Positions 16,224-24,890 of a stretch of DNA of 45,461 nucleotides are shown piece by piece. The notes under the pieces are model-generated. The model ran no database searches. It was not told where the DNA came from and saw only the letters and a program-made list of their open reading frames with translations. A program made the translations under genes and the position numbers. The number at the start of each line of letters is the position of its first letter. The first letter of the stretch is position 1. Origin of the DNA: an uncultured Bacteroidales bacterium (GTDB lineage Bacteria; Bacteroidota; Bacteroidia; Bacteroidales; UBA4417); assembly GCA_903879715.1 (NCBI GenBank), contig CAIRMR010000002.1, forward strand, positions 1-45,461. The letters run 5' to 3'.

Positions 16224-16808
16224 ATGAAAAATCTATTAAAACCTTTCATTGCAATTCTTCTACTAGGCCTTTTTGTTGACGGATGCAAAACAGACGAAGA
16301 CGAAACCGTTAAAAATTATTTTAAATATGACGGTACCGAATTTATTTTATCGAAGGGGTTTCTTGAAAATTATGGAAAATATTCTGCTGATGAAGGGTAT
16401 AATATTGATTTAAGCCTGCTCTCGTCAGCTTTTACCATCTATGAGAAGGATGGTGAAGTCGATATGGTTTCAGGTGTAGGGGATGCCCTTTATTTCGAGA
16501 TTTTTACTTCTCTTCCAGATAAATTGGATGTTAGGGATTATTTATATGACGGAACCGAATCCTTTGCTGCCGGGACTTTTGACTTGGGGGTGATTGGTAT
16601 GGGTTTTAATATGGAGACTGAAACCGGATCAGTTTTTGATATTTCCGGGGGAAAAGTGAGTGTGACAAATAATGGCAGTGAGTACGAGATAACGATAAAC
16701 TGTACTGCTTCAAACGGCAAAACCATCACTGGATATTATAAAGGACCCCTGAAATATTACAATTACGACACGAAAAAGAAATCTGTACAGAGATTTCCAA
16801 TCAGATAA
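16224..16808 (+). CDS. Lipoprotein of unknown function
   Basis: This 194-residue lipoprotein has the signal MKNLLKPFIAILLLGLFVDGC followed by the acidic KTDEDETV, a good export-type lipobox. The body is beta-rich and acidic (YFKYDGTEFILSKGFLENYG; FNMETETGSVFDISGGKVSV; YEITINCTASNGKTITGYYKGPL). It has features of a small surface domain, but I do not recognise the family. It stands behind leader C and before the bidirectional terminator. Confidence 0.8.
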   Translation: MKNLLKPFIAILLLGLFVDGCKTDEDETVKNYFKYDGTEFILSKGFLENYGKYSADEGYNIDLSLLSSAFTIYEKDGEVDMVSGVGDALYFEIFTSLPDKLDVRDYLYDGTESFAAGTFDLGVIGMGFNMETETGSVFDISGGKVSVTNNGSEYEITINCTASNGKTITGYYKGPLKYYNYDTKKKSVQRFPIR

Positions 16809-16965
16809 AAAATTATCATCAATTTTTTCAAACACAGTTCTGTTAACGGTATTTGAATTCAAAACCTGGTGCGCAATTCCAGGTTATTTTTCATTTGCTA
16901 TGATTTCGCCTGTTCACAAAGCCTAGATAATCCAGGCTGACATACATTTGCCTGTTACAGAAAAC

Positions 16966-17001
16966 AAAAAAAAGAGAGGACCATTTCTGATCCTCTCTTT
17001 T
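16966..17001. terminator. Bidirectional terminator between convergent genes
   Basis: AAAAGAGAGGA pairs with TCCTCTCTTTT around CCATTTCTGA, with an A-run before and T-run after. It can end both the lipoprotein (plus) and the barrel gene (minus). Compared with the terminator at 13926 it is inverted, and the two differences in the stem form a compensating pair (A-T to G-C). Confidence 0.82.
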
Positions 17002-17024
17002 GTATTAACCAAACAAAAAAGATT

Positions 17025-17657
17025 TTACAATACAATTCCAACCGTAAGGCTCAACGCTTTTGATCGGTATTCGGTAGGCTGCTGTTGAATTTCCGACATT
17101 CCAATATCATACCTTAGGTCGAAACAGATATCTTTTTTAAAAACAGGTGTCTGGAAACCTATGCCAAGCGTTGCGCCCCAGTCGGTGTTCTTGCTGTCGT
17201 TAACCGGCACCAGGGATACTCCTTCGTTGTTGTCGGAAACCCGCGTCTGAGTATTCAAAACAAAAGCAGCGTAAGGTCCGCCATTAATATAAAATACTGA
17301 ACCCGATTTGTTCAGCAGTTGGTCATTCCTGTATTGAAATAGAACCGGAACCTGCAGGTAATGAAGCATAAAGTCGGTTTTAATAGCTGTGTTTAATTCA
17401 GTAGTTTCGTTGCTGCGGCCTTTGCGTACGTAATTCAGTTCAGGCTGTATGGAAAATGACTTGATGACCGGGATGGTAGCAAAAACTCCCCCGGTGTACG
17501 AAAAAGTCACTTTGTTGTCCTGGTAAAGATTACCCTGATCCGAAAAGGTTGTGGCGGCGAGTCCGCTGCGTAATCCGAAGTTGATCTGGGCAAATGCCGA
17601 TGTTGAAACCAGCGTAACGGATGCTATTAAAAGCATAATTGAATTCTTTGTTTTCAT
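17025..17657 (-). CDS. PorT/OmpW-like outer-membrane beta-barrel protein
   Basis: This 210-residue protein has a signal peptide (MKTKNSIMLLIASVTLVSTSAFAQ) and the typical first strand INFGLRSGLAATTF. Middle strands FSIQPELNYVRKG and FMLHYLQVPVLFQYR are standard in the Bacteroidota 'outer membrane beta-barrel' family, and FYINGGPYAAF and DWGATLGIGFQTP follow. The ending is ALSLTVGIVL. Its role is unknown; it has no operon partner. Confidence 0.85.
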   Translation of the reverse strand: MKTKNSIMLLIASVTLVSTSAFAQINFGLRSGLAATTFSDQGNLYQDNKVTFSYTGGVFATIPVIKSFSIQPELNYVRKGRSNETTELNTAIKTDFMLHYLQVPVLFQYRNDQLLNKSGSVFYINGGPYAAFVLNTQTRVSDNNEGVSLVPVNDSKNTDWGATLGIGFQTPVFKKDICFDLRYDIGMSEIQQQPTEYRSKALSLTVGIVL

Positions 17658-17808
17658 GATTTTTTGTTTTTAGATTGTTGTTTTTTTAATTGTTATTTAT
17701 TCGTGTTTGAAATTTCTTTGCTTAATCGGCTTTTTGATACTGCCCCGCTTTATTTGGTAAATGGCTTCTGTTATTTTTTTTTCTATTCTTTTATATCTGG
17801 TCTTGGGG

Positions 17809-17830
17809 GAGACGCGAGGCATCGCGTCTC
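17809..17830. repeat. 22-bp hairpin repeat (inverted copy of 32733-32754)
   Basis: GAGACGCGA and TCGCGTCTC flank a four-base loop. The same 22 bases occur in the opposite orientation at 32733-32754. In both places the sequence sits beside a gene end. Confidence 0.6.
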
Positions 17831-17841
17831 TACGTTTTTAA

Positions 17842-17894
17842 ATCCCTAATCCCTAATCCCTAAATCCTAATCCCTAAATCCTAATCCCCAAATC
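17842..17894 (-). repeat. Short-period repeat after the exporter operon
   Basis: On the plus strand about seven units of CCCTAAT or CCTAAATC run to the stop of the last exporter gene. Read along that gene they are G/A-rich (GGATTAGGGATTAGG). The units resemble telomeric repeats only by chance. Confidence 0.5.
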
Positions 17895-19169
17895 CTAACC
17901 ATTAACCTCTATTTTTTGACGGATTTCCCTGTACGAATGTGATGCCAATTCACTCCTCAGATGCACCGAATAATTAACCTGGTATCCATACGTTATGCAG
18001 GCAGTAAGGAAGTATACACCTGTTTGTATCCAGAGTGACATAATTTCTTTCCTGGTTTCAAAAATGGTTGCTCCCAGCGAATTCATTTTGATATACCCGA
18101 AAATGGCGTTCGACGAAGGAAATATCTCACGCACTACGAGCCAAACCGGGCTGAAATTCGAAAGCGGCCAGATGATTCCCGATAAAAATAGCAGGGGAAT
18201 AGAAGTGAAAAGGTAGAGCATCATGGCGCTTTCACGGTTTTTGAAAATCACCGAAAGGCTTAATCCCATAAAGATGCTGGATAATATAAATGGCGTTATC
18301 AACGCAATTAGTTCAGTAAAATCTGCCGATTGACCATACCCGAACCATTCCGGAATCATACCCAGCATATAAATACATAGCAAAGCATAAATTGTGAAGT
18401 AGGTAGCAGCTTTCCCAATTACCAAACGGAATGTTCCCATTTTTTTGCGATCCATTGGAACCAGAGTGCCAAAAATATGACGTTCGCGTGCGGTCCCGGC
18501 CAGGATGCCTATAGCGATGATCAAGGTCTGTTGTATGATCAGGATCAATGCGGCGGGAATACCATAGCTTGCGAAACCTCCTCCCGCGTTAGCCATGGCG
18601 TTATCCACCATTTTGAAAGGCTCGGCGGTTATCTGGGCCTGGTGCTCAGTAAATCCTTCGTTCATCAGGTTATTGATCTGAATTTTGTTGCCTGTTTCGA
18701 GGGACACGAAGCTTGCACCTGTCATAAGAGCTTTATAGTAAAAGAAGAACTCCATATCGGCATAGGCTGAAACTGTTGTCTGACGCTTCATTTCTATATC
18801 CTGGCTGAAGGTTTCCGGAATCTGAACTATTCCTCTTACTTCACGGTTTTTGAACATCATAATAGCTTCTTCCATCGAAATACTGCTGCTAACCGTCACT
18901 TTCAGGTCTGGAGTTGCATCCAGATCCCTGGTAAATTGCCTGCTGTCAGATGAGTGAGACAAGTCTACAACCGCAATAGGCAGGTCGCGGACAACTTCGG
19001 GATAATAAATAAATGAGTAGAGTAAAGGGTATATTAGAGGAACCACAAAAATCAGTATCATTACTCCCACATCCGAAAATATAAGCTGGAACTCACGCAT
19101 CCATATTCTGAATGTGTTCTTAAATCCTTCGCTCATCCGACGGAAGATATTTATATTATTGTTTTTCAT
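17895..19169 (-). CDS. ABC-2 type permease of an exporter (second permease)
   Basis: This 424-residue membrane protein is of the ABC-2 (YbhR/YbhS) type. An N-terminal anchor (MREFQLIFSDVGVMILIFVVPLIYP) is followed by a large periplasmic loop with DLPIAVVDLSHSSDSRQFTRDLDATPDL and a C-terminal half of about five membrane helices (ILIIQQTLIIAIGILAGTARE). It is the last gene of the operon, 76 bases after the first permease. The two permeases probably form a heterodimer. No ATP-binding subunit is encoded nearby, so its energising partner must be elsewhere or absent. Confidence 0.88.
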   Translation of the reverse strand: MKNNNINIFRRMSEGFKNTFRIWMREFQLIFSDVGVMILIFVVPLIYPLLYSFIYYPEVVRDLPIAVVDLSHSSDSRQFTRDLDATPDLKVTVSSSISMEEAIMMFKNREVRGIVQIPETFSQDIEMKRQTTVSAYADMEFFFYYKALMTGASFVSLETGNKIQINNLMNEGFTEHQAQITAEPFKMVDNAMANAGGGFASYGIPAALILIIQQTLIIAIGILAGTARERHIFGTLVPMDRKKMGTFRLVIGKAATYFTIYALLCIYMLGMIPEWFGYGQSADFTELIALITPFILSSIFMGLSLSVIFKNRESAMMLYLFTSIPLLFLSGIIWPLSNFSPVWLVVREIFPSSNAIFGYIKMNSLGATIFETRKEIMSLWIQTGVYFLTACITYGYQVNYSVHLRSELASHSYREIRQKIEVNG

Positions 19170-19204
19170 TTACTTACGTTGTTATGCTTTTAAGAAGTTT
19201 GAAT

Positions 19205-19245
19205 CTGACTATTTTCTATTAACTATTTTTCTATTAACTTAAGCT
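19205..19245 (-). repeat. Short repeat between the two permease genes
   Basis: TTTTCTATTAACTATTTTTCTATTAAC on the plus strand is a two-unit repeat directly after the first permease stop (read on the minus strand as GTTAATAGAAAA, purine-rich). No hairpin was seen. Confidence 0.4.
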
Positions 19246-20433
19246 CTACGTCTTATGGACATTTTCGATAAATGTTTGATAGATCAATGCTGATTTCAAA
19301 CGATTGATTATTGTTAAAGGCAGCAAAAAGAACAACATCAGGTAGAGATATGACAGGATGGAATACCTGAGTTCAAACCCGGCAAGTATCTGGCTCTGAA
19401 ATATGTGCATATAATGCCTTACAGGGAAACCGCTTGCCCAATATTGAAATACCGGAGGCATGGCTTCAATCGGGAATGAAAACCCGCAAAGGGTAAGTGC
19501 AAGAATTCCGTAAAAAGCGGCCAGGTTAAGCGAGTGTCGCATCATCGGCAGCAATCCTATAAAGAAGACTCCTATAGCCTGGTAAGCCATCACAAACAGC
19601 AGTGAGCCCAGCATCAGCCAGCCAAGGCTGGTATGCATCGGTATCTGCATCACTTTATACAACATGAAATTCTGAAACATCATTACAATGAAGAAAATCA
19701 CTGTATAAGGTAAAAGTTTACCAGTAATTGCGGTGAAGATCGATTTGTTTGAGAGCCGCAGCCATTCATGTGAGGTTCTTTCCTTTATTTCAATACCAAT
19801 GCTGTAAACAGTCATTAACAGGATAAAAAGTTGCAGCATAATCGGCAGCACAATGGTTGAAATATATACCGAGTAATTTGCCGTGGGATTAAATAACTGG
19901 TGCGTGCTGAGCTGAATAGGCTGCACTTGCGACATAATGTAATCTTCAGGCTGGCCCATGGCTTCGCGTTTCTGAATGTTGATTCCACCGGATAAAGTAT
20001 GAAGGATCAGCGTTAAATCGTTCTGCATCAATCCGCCGGCAATCAGAAACCCGTTTTGATAATAATAGCTGATAACAGGTTGCCTCGAAGCGAGGATATC
20101 GGACTGGAAGTTTTTAGGAATGACAACAAACCCGTAAATATTACCTGTCCTTAATTCCGACATGGCTTCAGTTTCCGATTGAAGGTTTTCTGTAACTTTG
20201 CTTAATGGGGTAACATCAATATTCCTGGCTACTTTGCGGGAGCTGGCAGTCTGGTCCAGGTCGACAATTGCAATCGGCATTTTGGTGGGCACACCTTCTT
20301 TAAATAGAGATCCGAAGAACAAAATTGACAGGATAGGAAGTACAAGTACCACAAGGATGTAAAGCCCCCGCGACGACATACGGTTCACTTCCCGCATGGC
20401 TACTTTCCCGATATTTGTTAGTATTGATTTCAT
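19246..20433 (-). CDS. ABC-2 type permease of an exporter (first permease)
   Basis: This 395-residue permease has an anchor (MSSRGLYILVVLVLPILSILFFG), then a periplasmic domain starting PIAIVDLDQTASSRKVARNIDVTP, and five C-terminal helices including VVLPIMLQLFILLMTVYSIGIEI and GSLLFVMAYQAIGVFF. It is related in layout to the other permease and is likely its partner. It follows the HlyD-like gene by 230 bases. Confidence 0.88.
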   Translation of the reverse strand: MKSILTNIGKVAMREVNRMSSRGLYILVVLVLPILSILFFGSLFKEGVPTKMPIAIVDLDQTASSRKVARNIDVTPLSKVTENLQSETEAMSELRTGNIYGFVVIPKNFQSDILASRQPVISYYYQNGFLIAGGLMQNDLTLILHTLSGGINIQKREAMGQPEDYIMSQVQPIQLSTHQLFNPTANYSVYISTIVLPIMLQLFILLMTVYSIGIEIKERTSHEWLRLSNKSIFTAITGKLLPYTVIFFIVMMFQNFMLYKVMQIPMHTSLGWLMLGSLLFVMAYQAIGVFFIGLLPMMRHSLNLAAFYGILALTLCGFSFPIEAMPPVFQYWASGFPVRHYMHIFQSQILAGFELRYSILSYLYLMLFFLLPLTIINRLKSALIYQTFIENVHKT

Positions 20434-20564
20434 TGGTTTTTTATAAATGTAATTGATGTTTTGATGGAAGAGATTTGATGGCCGGAAGTTGGAAGATCGA
20501 AGTCGGAAGCTTCTGAATCCATCATTTTTTACTCTGACATTTTTATTTTTCTAACCGCTGATAC

Positions 20565-20663
20565 ATAACTCCCTTTGCTTTTCTCTCTTCTCCTTTCTCT
20601 TTTCTCCTTTCTCTCTTCTCCTTACTCCTTACATCTTACATCTTACATCTTACACCTTACACC
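20565..20663 (-). repeat. Long short-period repeat between hlyD-like and permease genes
   Basis: The plus strand reads CTTTTCTCTCTTCTCCTTTC, CTCCTTAC and many units of ACATCTTAC/ACACCTTAC up to the stop of the HlyD-like gene. On the coding strand it is a long purine-rich run (GTAAGATGTAAGATGTAAG). It makes up most of the 230-base gap. Confidence 0.6.
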
Positions 20664-21671
20664 TTACTCCTTCATCTTCCCGTAATCCACCATCAAACTC
20701 ATTCCTGGCCTCAGCCCTTCGATCTTTGCAACCGGAACAGCGCGTACTTCAAAGCTTTTAACATCAAATCCACCGTTGGTTTTTGTCGCTTTAAATGTGG
20801 CATAACTAGCCATGGCTTTGATATAGTTTACTTTAAGTTTCACTGATTTATTTCCCAATGCGGGAACTACAGCATCCAGTTCTTTCCCGACTTTGATATT
20901 TGCAAGCAGGTCTTCACGAATATTGAAAACAACCCACATATCATACAAATCAACCACATTCATAATTGGGGCACCGGAGCCAACCAGTTCACCCTGTTTC
21001 GGGAAAATATCCGAAATTTCGCCGCTGATAGGTGAAATCAGCATAGTTTCCGATAAATAGGATTCCACTTCCGAAACTGCTCCTTTTGCACGGTTAACCA
21101 TGGCCAGGGCTGCAAGTTTGTCTTCTTTTTCGGCGCCGTTGGTAGCCATATCATACTGCGATTTGGCTGCTTTCGAAGTTGCTAGGGCAGCCTGGTAATT
21201 AGCTTCGGCCTCATCCCGTTTTTGTGCGGGAATCACACTTTCGTTATACATATTCTGAACACGCTTGAAAGTTAGTTCCGCCAGTTTCACGCCAACTTCA
21301 GCTTTTTGCCACAGTTCGTATGCACCTGCAATCTGTTCAACACGTGCGCCTTTATTAGCTTTCTGATTCTGGGCGTTGGCAGCGTCTTCAGCGGAGGTAG
21401 CCTGCATCAGTTTGGCGTTCAGTTCAGGACTGTTTATCAATACCAATGTATCTCCTTTGTTTACAGTCATTCCTTCAGATACCATGAATTTGTCGATACG
21501 TCCGGGAACTTTACCCGACACACGTACTTCGGTTGCTTCAGCCTGGCCCTGCAACATGATGTGTTCCGGTTTCAGTACAATCCAGCCAATAAAACTTACT
21601 GTCGCTATTACTAAAAGCAAGGTCGAAAATGCGATCAGCATGCCTGAATGTCTTTTGTTTATTGTTTTCAT
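20664..21671 (-). CDS. HlyD/MFP-type periplasmic adaptor of the exporter
   Basis: This 335-residue membrane-fusion protein has an N-terminal anchor (LIAFSTLLLVIATVSFIGWIVL), the lipoyl half-motif GRIDKFMVSEGMTVNKGDTLVLIN at about residues 56-79, a coiled-coil hairpin with AEANYQAALATSKAAKSQYD, the second lipoyl half TMLISPISGEISDIFPKQGELV, and a beta-barrel end. It links the inner-membrane permeases to the TolC partner. It belongs to the operon downstream of tolC. Confidence 0.9.
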   Translation of the reverse strand: MKTINKRHSGMLIAFSTLLLVIATVSFIGWIVLKPEHIMLQGQAEATEVRVSGKVPGRIDKFMVSEGMTVNKGDTLVLINSPELNAKLMQATSAEDAANAQNQKANKGARVEQIAGAYELWQKAEVGVKLAELTFKRVQNMYNESVIPAQKRDEAEANYQAALATSKAAKSQYDMATNGAEKEDKLAALAMVNRAKGAVSEVESYLSETMLISPISGEISDIFPKQGELVGSGAPIMNVVDLYDMWVVFNIREDLLANIKVGKELDAVVPALGNKSVKLKVNYIKAMASYATFKATKTNGGFDVKSFEVRAVPVAKIEGLRPGMSLMVDYGKMKE

Positions 21672-21769
21672 CGTGTTATGAATTATTGATTTGTTGAATG
21701 TTGATTTTTAAGTTTGATACAATTTATTATTTCAAGTTGCCGCTGGCTGGTTACTGATTCCTGATTCGG

Positions 21770-21824
21770 AGTTCATACATCATACATCCCACATCCTACA
21801 TCCGCCATCCCACATCCGACATTT
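21770..21824 (-). repeat. Short-period repeat after the tolC-like gene
   Basis: Units of CATCCCACAT, CATCCTACAT and CATCCGACAT repeat to the stop at 21825. On the coding strand this is a G/A-rich gene-end run (ATGTCGGATGTGGG). Confidence 0.55.
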
Positions 21825-23327
21825 TTATTGGATATTCGAAAGAACCAGGTTACCTGTAGCTTTATAGCATTCCAATGCAGCCTGGCGTTGTGCGAAAACA
21901 GCCTGCAGGTACTCCAGTTCGGCATTCTGCATTTCGGTTTCGGCAGCCAATCGCTCGGTGATATTTATATAACCTTCGTTGTATGATTTTTGAGCAAGGT
22001 CGAGCGCCATACGGGCTGCAGTGCGTTGTTTTGCTTTATACGCAACCTGGGAAACTGATGACTGGTAATTTGTCGAAACCTTGGTATGATTAAGTTGAAG
22101 TAACTCTCGGGCTTCTTCCCGGGCATTTTCTGCTTTTTTAACTTCCAGTGATGCCTGTCGAACTTTTGCTGTTCCGCCAGAACGATTAAAAATCTCCCAT
22201 TTAAAACCAGCTCCTACCATAAATGTAGGACCTAAACCAATATTATTAATTTTCATATCCATCGGAATGGGGCTGCTCATATTGGCATCAGCCTTGAAAA
22301 TGTTATCGTAACGTACCGAAGCTAATGCCTGGACCTTAGGCAGGTAATTCGATTTCTCTGATTTCAGCATGTATTTCTGGGCCTCGACTCCGGCAGTAAG
22401 AGCTTTTAATTCAGCACGGTTACTTATATCGGAACTTGTATCGGCATATAATAAAGTCTTTAAATCAGGATTAATTACTTCGAAGCTGCTGGCGGGTTTT
22501 CCGGTAAGTTGTGATAGCTTTTGATGAAGTAGCGTTTTTTTGCTGTCGTATTCCGAAATTTTTGCCTGAAGGCTTGCATCAGCAACCGCAATCTTTAAGG
22601 TATCAAACGAAGTGGCAAAACCATTTTTTAAAGCTGTGGTGGCATATTTTTTCTCAGCAACCAGCCTGATTGCCGATTCATCGAGTACATGTTTCGACTG
22701 GTTAAGTGATGCAAGCTGATCATAATACATTATCACGTCGCTTATTACATCTGATTTGCTTTTATCGGATAAGGCTTCCTGTGCTTTTATTTTTTCGGTC
22801 AGGGCTTTTGATATGTTTGGAACCTGGCCGCCACTATATAAAAGCATTTTAGCAGTGGCATCAACACCAATATAATTTCCATAGAAATTTCCATCCAGGT
22901 TGTTGGATATCGATGGAAGCGTCATCCCTTGCTGAACCATTAGTTGCTGCAGCTTTGTGATTTCGTTTGCCAATCCGGCCAGGTTTGGAAACATGGCAGG
23001 GAAAGTCGGAGTTGTCATAAATTCCTGGAGTTTCTCAAGGCTTTCGAAACCATCAATTTCACCAATCTTTGAATTCACAGAGGAATAGGCAAATACATAT
23101 TTCCCGCCCAGTTCCACTTTCGGGATATAAGCAGAACGGACTGCTTTTTTCTGTACTTCGGTAATCTGTTTGTCGATGTCTTTTTCAGCCACCTTGCGGT
23201 CCTTGTTTACTGAAAGGCTGATAAGCTCTCTCAGTTCGGGCGAAACCAGAAGTGTTTGGGCGTTAACCTTACATAGTATTATACTGAATGCGAAGGTCAT
23301 AATCAGGAATAGAAATCTAGTTTTCAT
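21825..23327 (-). CDS. TolC-like outer-membrane efflux protein
   Basis: This 500-residue protein has a signal peptide (MKTRFLFLIMTFAFSIILCKVNA) and two long helical-hairpin halves typical of the outer-membrane factor family. Motifs include AVRSAYIPKVELGGKY near residue 50, SNYLPKVQALASVRYDNIF in the second half, and SYNEGYINITERLAAETEMQNAELEYLQA before the end. It is the first gene of the efflux operon. An inverted repeat at 23444-23472, matching one before the TetR gene, probably controls it. Confidence 0.92.
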   Translation of the reverse strand: MKTRFLFLIMTFAFSIILCKVNAQTLLVSPELRELISLSVNKDRKVAEKDIDKQITEVQKKAVRSAYIPKVELGGKYVFAYSSVNSKIGEIDGFESLEKLQEFMTTPTFPAMFPNLAGLANEITKLQQLMVQQGMTLPSISNNLDGNFYGNYIGVDATAKMLLYSGGQVPNISKALTEKIKAQEALSDKSKSDVISDVIMYYDQLASLNQSKHVLDESAIRLVAEKKYATTALKNGFATSFDTLKIAVADASLQAKISEYDSKKTLLHQKLSQLTGKPASSFEVINPDLKTLLYADTSSDISNRAELKALTAGVEAQKYMLKSEKSNYLPKVQALASVRYDNIFKADANMSSPIPMDMKINNIGLGPTFMVGAGFKWEIFNRSGGTAKVRQASLEVKKAENAREEARELLQLNHTKVSTNYQSSVSQVAYKAKQRTAARMALDLAQKSYNEGYINITERLAAETEMQNAELEYLQAVFAQRQAALECYKATGNLVLSNIQ

Positions 23328-23443
23328 TTTATTCGTATTGTGTTTGTTTTCAATTTTAAGATCGGAAGCCGGTTTTAGAAAGTTCTGATTCCAGGCAGAT
23401 AATCTTGTTTTTTTAATTCAGTTATATATTTGATAAATAGTAC

Positions 23444-23472
23444 ATTCGACTAAAAAGGTAAAATGGTCGAAA
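23444..23472. promoter_or_regulatory. Putative TetR operator before the efflux operon
   Basis: ATTCGACTA (23444-23452), 11 bases, and TGGTCGAAA (23464-23472) form an inverted repeat. The same arms with the same 11-base spacing occur at 24147-24175 upstream of the regulator gene. It lies between the tetR stop and the tolC start. Confidence 0.65.
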
Positions 23473-23487
23473 AATGAACAAAAAAAA

Positions 23488-24069
23488 TCAGTGCTTCATT
23501 ACACCATGAAAAAGAATATGGATAAGATGATCAAGCCTGCTTTCAAGGTCTTTTTCTTCTACTCCCCAAAACAACGGAATCTCCATACCCTTGAGAGCTG
23601 TAACGATTGCGATAGCTGCGAGTGAAGTGTCATCGATTTCAAACATTCCGTTTTCGACACCTTCCACCAAAATGCTTTCCATCATCTGGATCTCTTCCTG
23701 GTCGTATTTTTTCCGGATTTTTTCGATAAAATCGAGGTGACCCAGGAAATCATCTTTGATAGCGCTGTAAAAATTGGCGAGTTTTTCCATCGAGCGCATA
23801 CGCACCAAAACGTGAGTTTTTAATTTTTGGGCAGGAGTGTCATTTGGATTTGTTGCTTTAATGAGTTCCTGTTTAAATATCTCAGCTTCCTTTTCTACAA
23901 CCGCCTGGAAAATCTCTTCCTTACTTGCAAAATAGTAATAGATAGAGCTTTTACCTTTGCGACTGGCTATAGCAATCTCGTCCATCGTGGTTTTTCTGAA
24001 ACCAAACCTGGAGAAAATATGGCGGGCCACACTTACAATTGCTTCTTTTACTTCGTCTTTATCAAGCAT
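23488..24069 (-). CDS. TetR family transcriptional regulator of the efflux operon
   Basis: This 193-residue protein has an N-terminal TetR helix-turn-helix: VARHIFSRFGFRKTTMDEIA and RKGKSSIYYYFASKEEIFQAVVEKE at about residues 14-60. The C-terminal ligand domain is unassigned. It is encoded directly upstream of the tolC-hlyD-permease operon in the same direction. Two matching 29-bp dyads, one before each promoter, suggest that it represses both itself and the exporter until a substrate binds. Confidence 0.92.
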   Translation of the reverse strand: MLDKDEVKEAIVSVARHIFSRFGFRKTTMDEIAIASRKGKSSIYYYFASKEEIFQAVVEKEAEIFKQELIKATNPNDTPAQKLKTHVLVRMRSMEKLANFYSAIKDDFLGHLDFIEKIRKKYDQEEIQMMESILVEGVENGMFEIDDTSLAAIAIVTALKGMEIPLFWGVEEKDLESRLDHLIHILFHGVMKH

Positions 24070-24110
24070 TTTGTCAAACGTTTTAACCTTAGTGTTTTTG
24101 TTTGAGGCTG

Positions 24111-24118
24111 CAAAATTA
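24111..24118 (-). promoter_or_regulatory. Putative -7 promoter box of the tetR gene
   Basis: TAATTTTG on the minus strand matches TAnnTTTG and lies 41 bases before the ATG at 24069. The operator dyad lies 28 to 57 bases further upstream. Confidence 0.4.
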
Positions 24119-24146
24119 ATACGGCGATTTACAAAATCCTAATTTA

Positions 24147-24175
24147 TTTCGACTAATTTCGTCGAATAGTCGAAA
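24147..24175. promoter_or_regulatory. Putative TetR operator before the regulator gene
   Basis: TTTCGACTA (24147-24155), 11 bases, and TAGTCGAAA (24167-24175) form a perfect 9-bp inverted repeat. The same layout occurs before tolC. Together they point to autoregulation. Confidence 0.68.
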
Positions 24176-24247
24176 ATAATTTTTAAATCACAGTAAATCA
24201 GTCGTTTTGAAAATAAAAAAAATGAACTTAATAAGACTAATTCAGGT

Positions 24248-24748
24248 TTATACTAAATTCTTCACCAACCCAATAACCATGACAAAGAGTAAGTAACCAG
24301 CAACCAGAAAGATAAAAATATGTCTTAAGAATTTTTTATTACTGGTATATTTGTGTCTGTTTTTGGTCAATACGAGTAAACTCAAGGGGAGGTTCAGCAG
24401 TACCGCAGAAACCAAACCCGGAGTGTAATGAAATGTGTAAAGACCTATTAATATGTGAGGTATGAATACATTAAAAAGCAAAACGGCTGCAATTCCGGTT
24501 GAAATAAAATTATATTGTGAAATGTTCTTAGTTCCCACCGAAAATATAAATAGTACCAGTATGGCAACCGATAAAATAGAAACTGCCCAAATAAATTGCT
24601 GGCAATTTGCCGGTTGTATGAACGGAAAGGGATTTTCGACCGGATAATAGCAAATAGTTATGGCCTCCTCAACATTATGAAACAGAAACGCAGCAATGAG
24701 TGCTGTTAATGCTTTGCGGGAAGTAAGTCCGGATAACAAACTGAGCAT
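24248..24748 (-). CDS. HXXEE-domain membrane protein
   Basis: This 166-residue protein has about five membrane helices. It carries the name-giving motif in FHNVEEAITIC (residues 23-33) and a second conserved histidine region FIPHILIGLYTFHYTPGLVSA at about residues 97-118. The histidine and glutamates in membranes suggest a metal-dependent or redox enzyme, but the family has no known reaction. It stands between the regulator block and the secreted hydrolase, each with separate control. Confidence 0.8.
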   Translation of the reverse strand: MLSLLSGLTSRKALTALIAAFLFHNVEEAITICYYPVENPFPFIQPANCQQFIWAVSILSVAILVLFIFSVGTKNISQYNFISTGIAAVLLFNVFIPHILIGLYTFHYTPGLVSAVLLNLPLSLLVLTKNRHKYTSNKKFLRHIFIFLVAGYLLFVMVIGLVKNLV

Positions 24749-24831
24749 TGTTCTAATAAATGATTATTTGTTCAAAAGTAAGAGTTTCATTTAAGAAAAA
24801 ACAGCTTGAACATCCATTTTTCAGAGAACCA

Positions 24832-24861
24832 GAAAAAAAGGTTGCCTTGTAAGGCAACCTC
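24832..24861 (-). terminator. Rho-independent terminator of the secreted metallohydrolase gene
   Basis: On the minus strand GGTTGCC, a six-base loop and GGCAACC are followed by a run of T (plus-strand A-run at 24833-24839). It lies about 30 bases after the stop at 24891. Confidence 0.85.
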
Positions 24862-24890
24862 TGTAATGTTATAATAGGTTCTGATTATCA

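Noticed and set aside
17842-17894. Telomere-like CCCTAA repeats
   Set aside because: They are irregular, internal to the sequence and one of many short-period runs at gene ends with other units.
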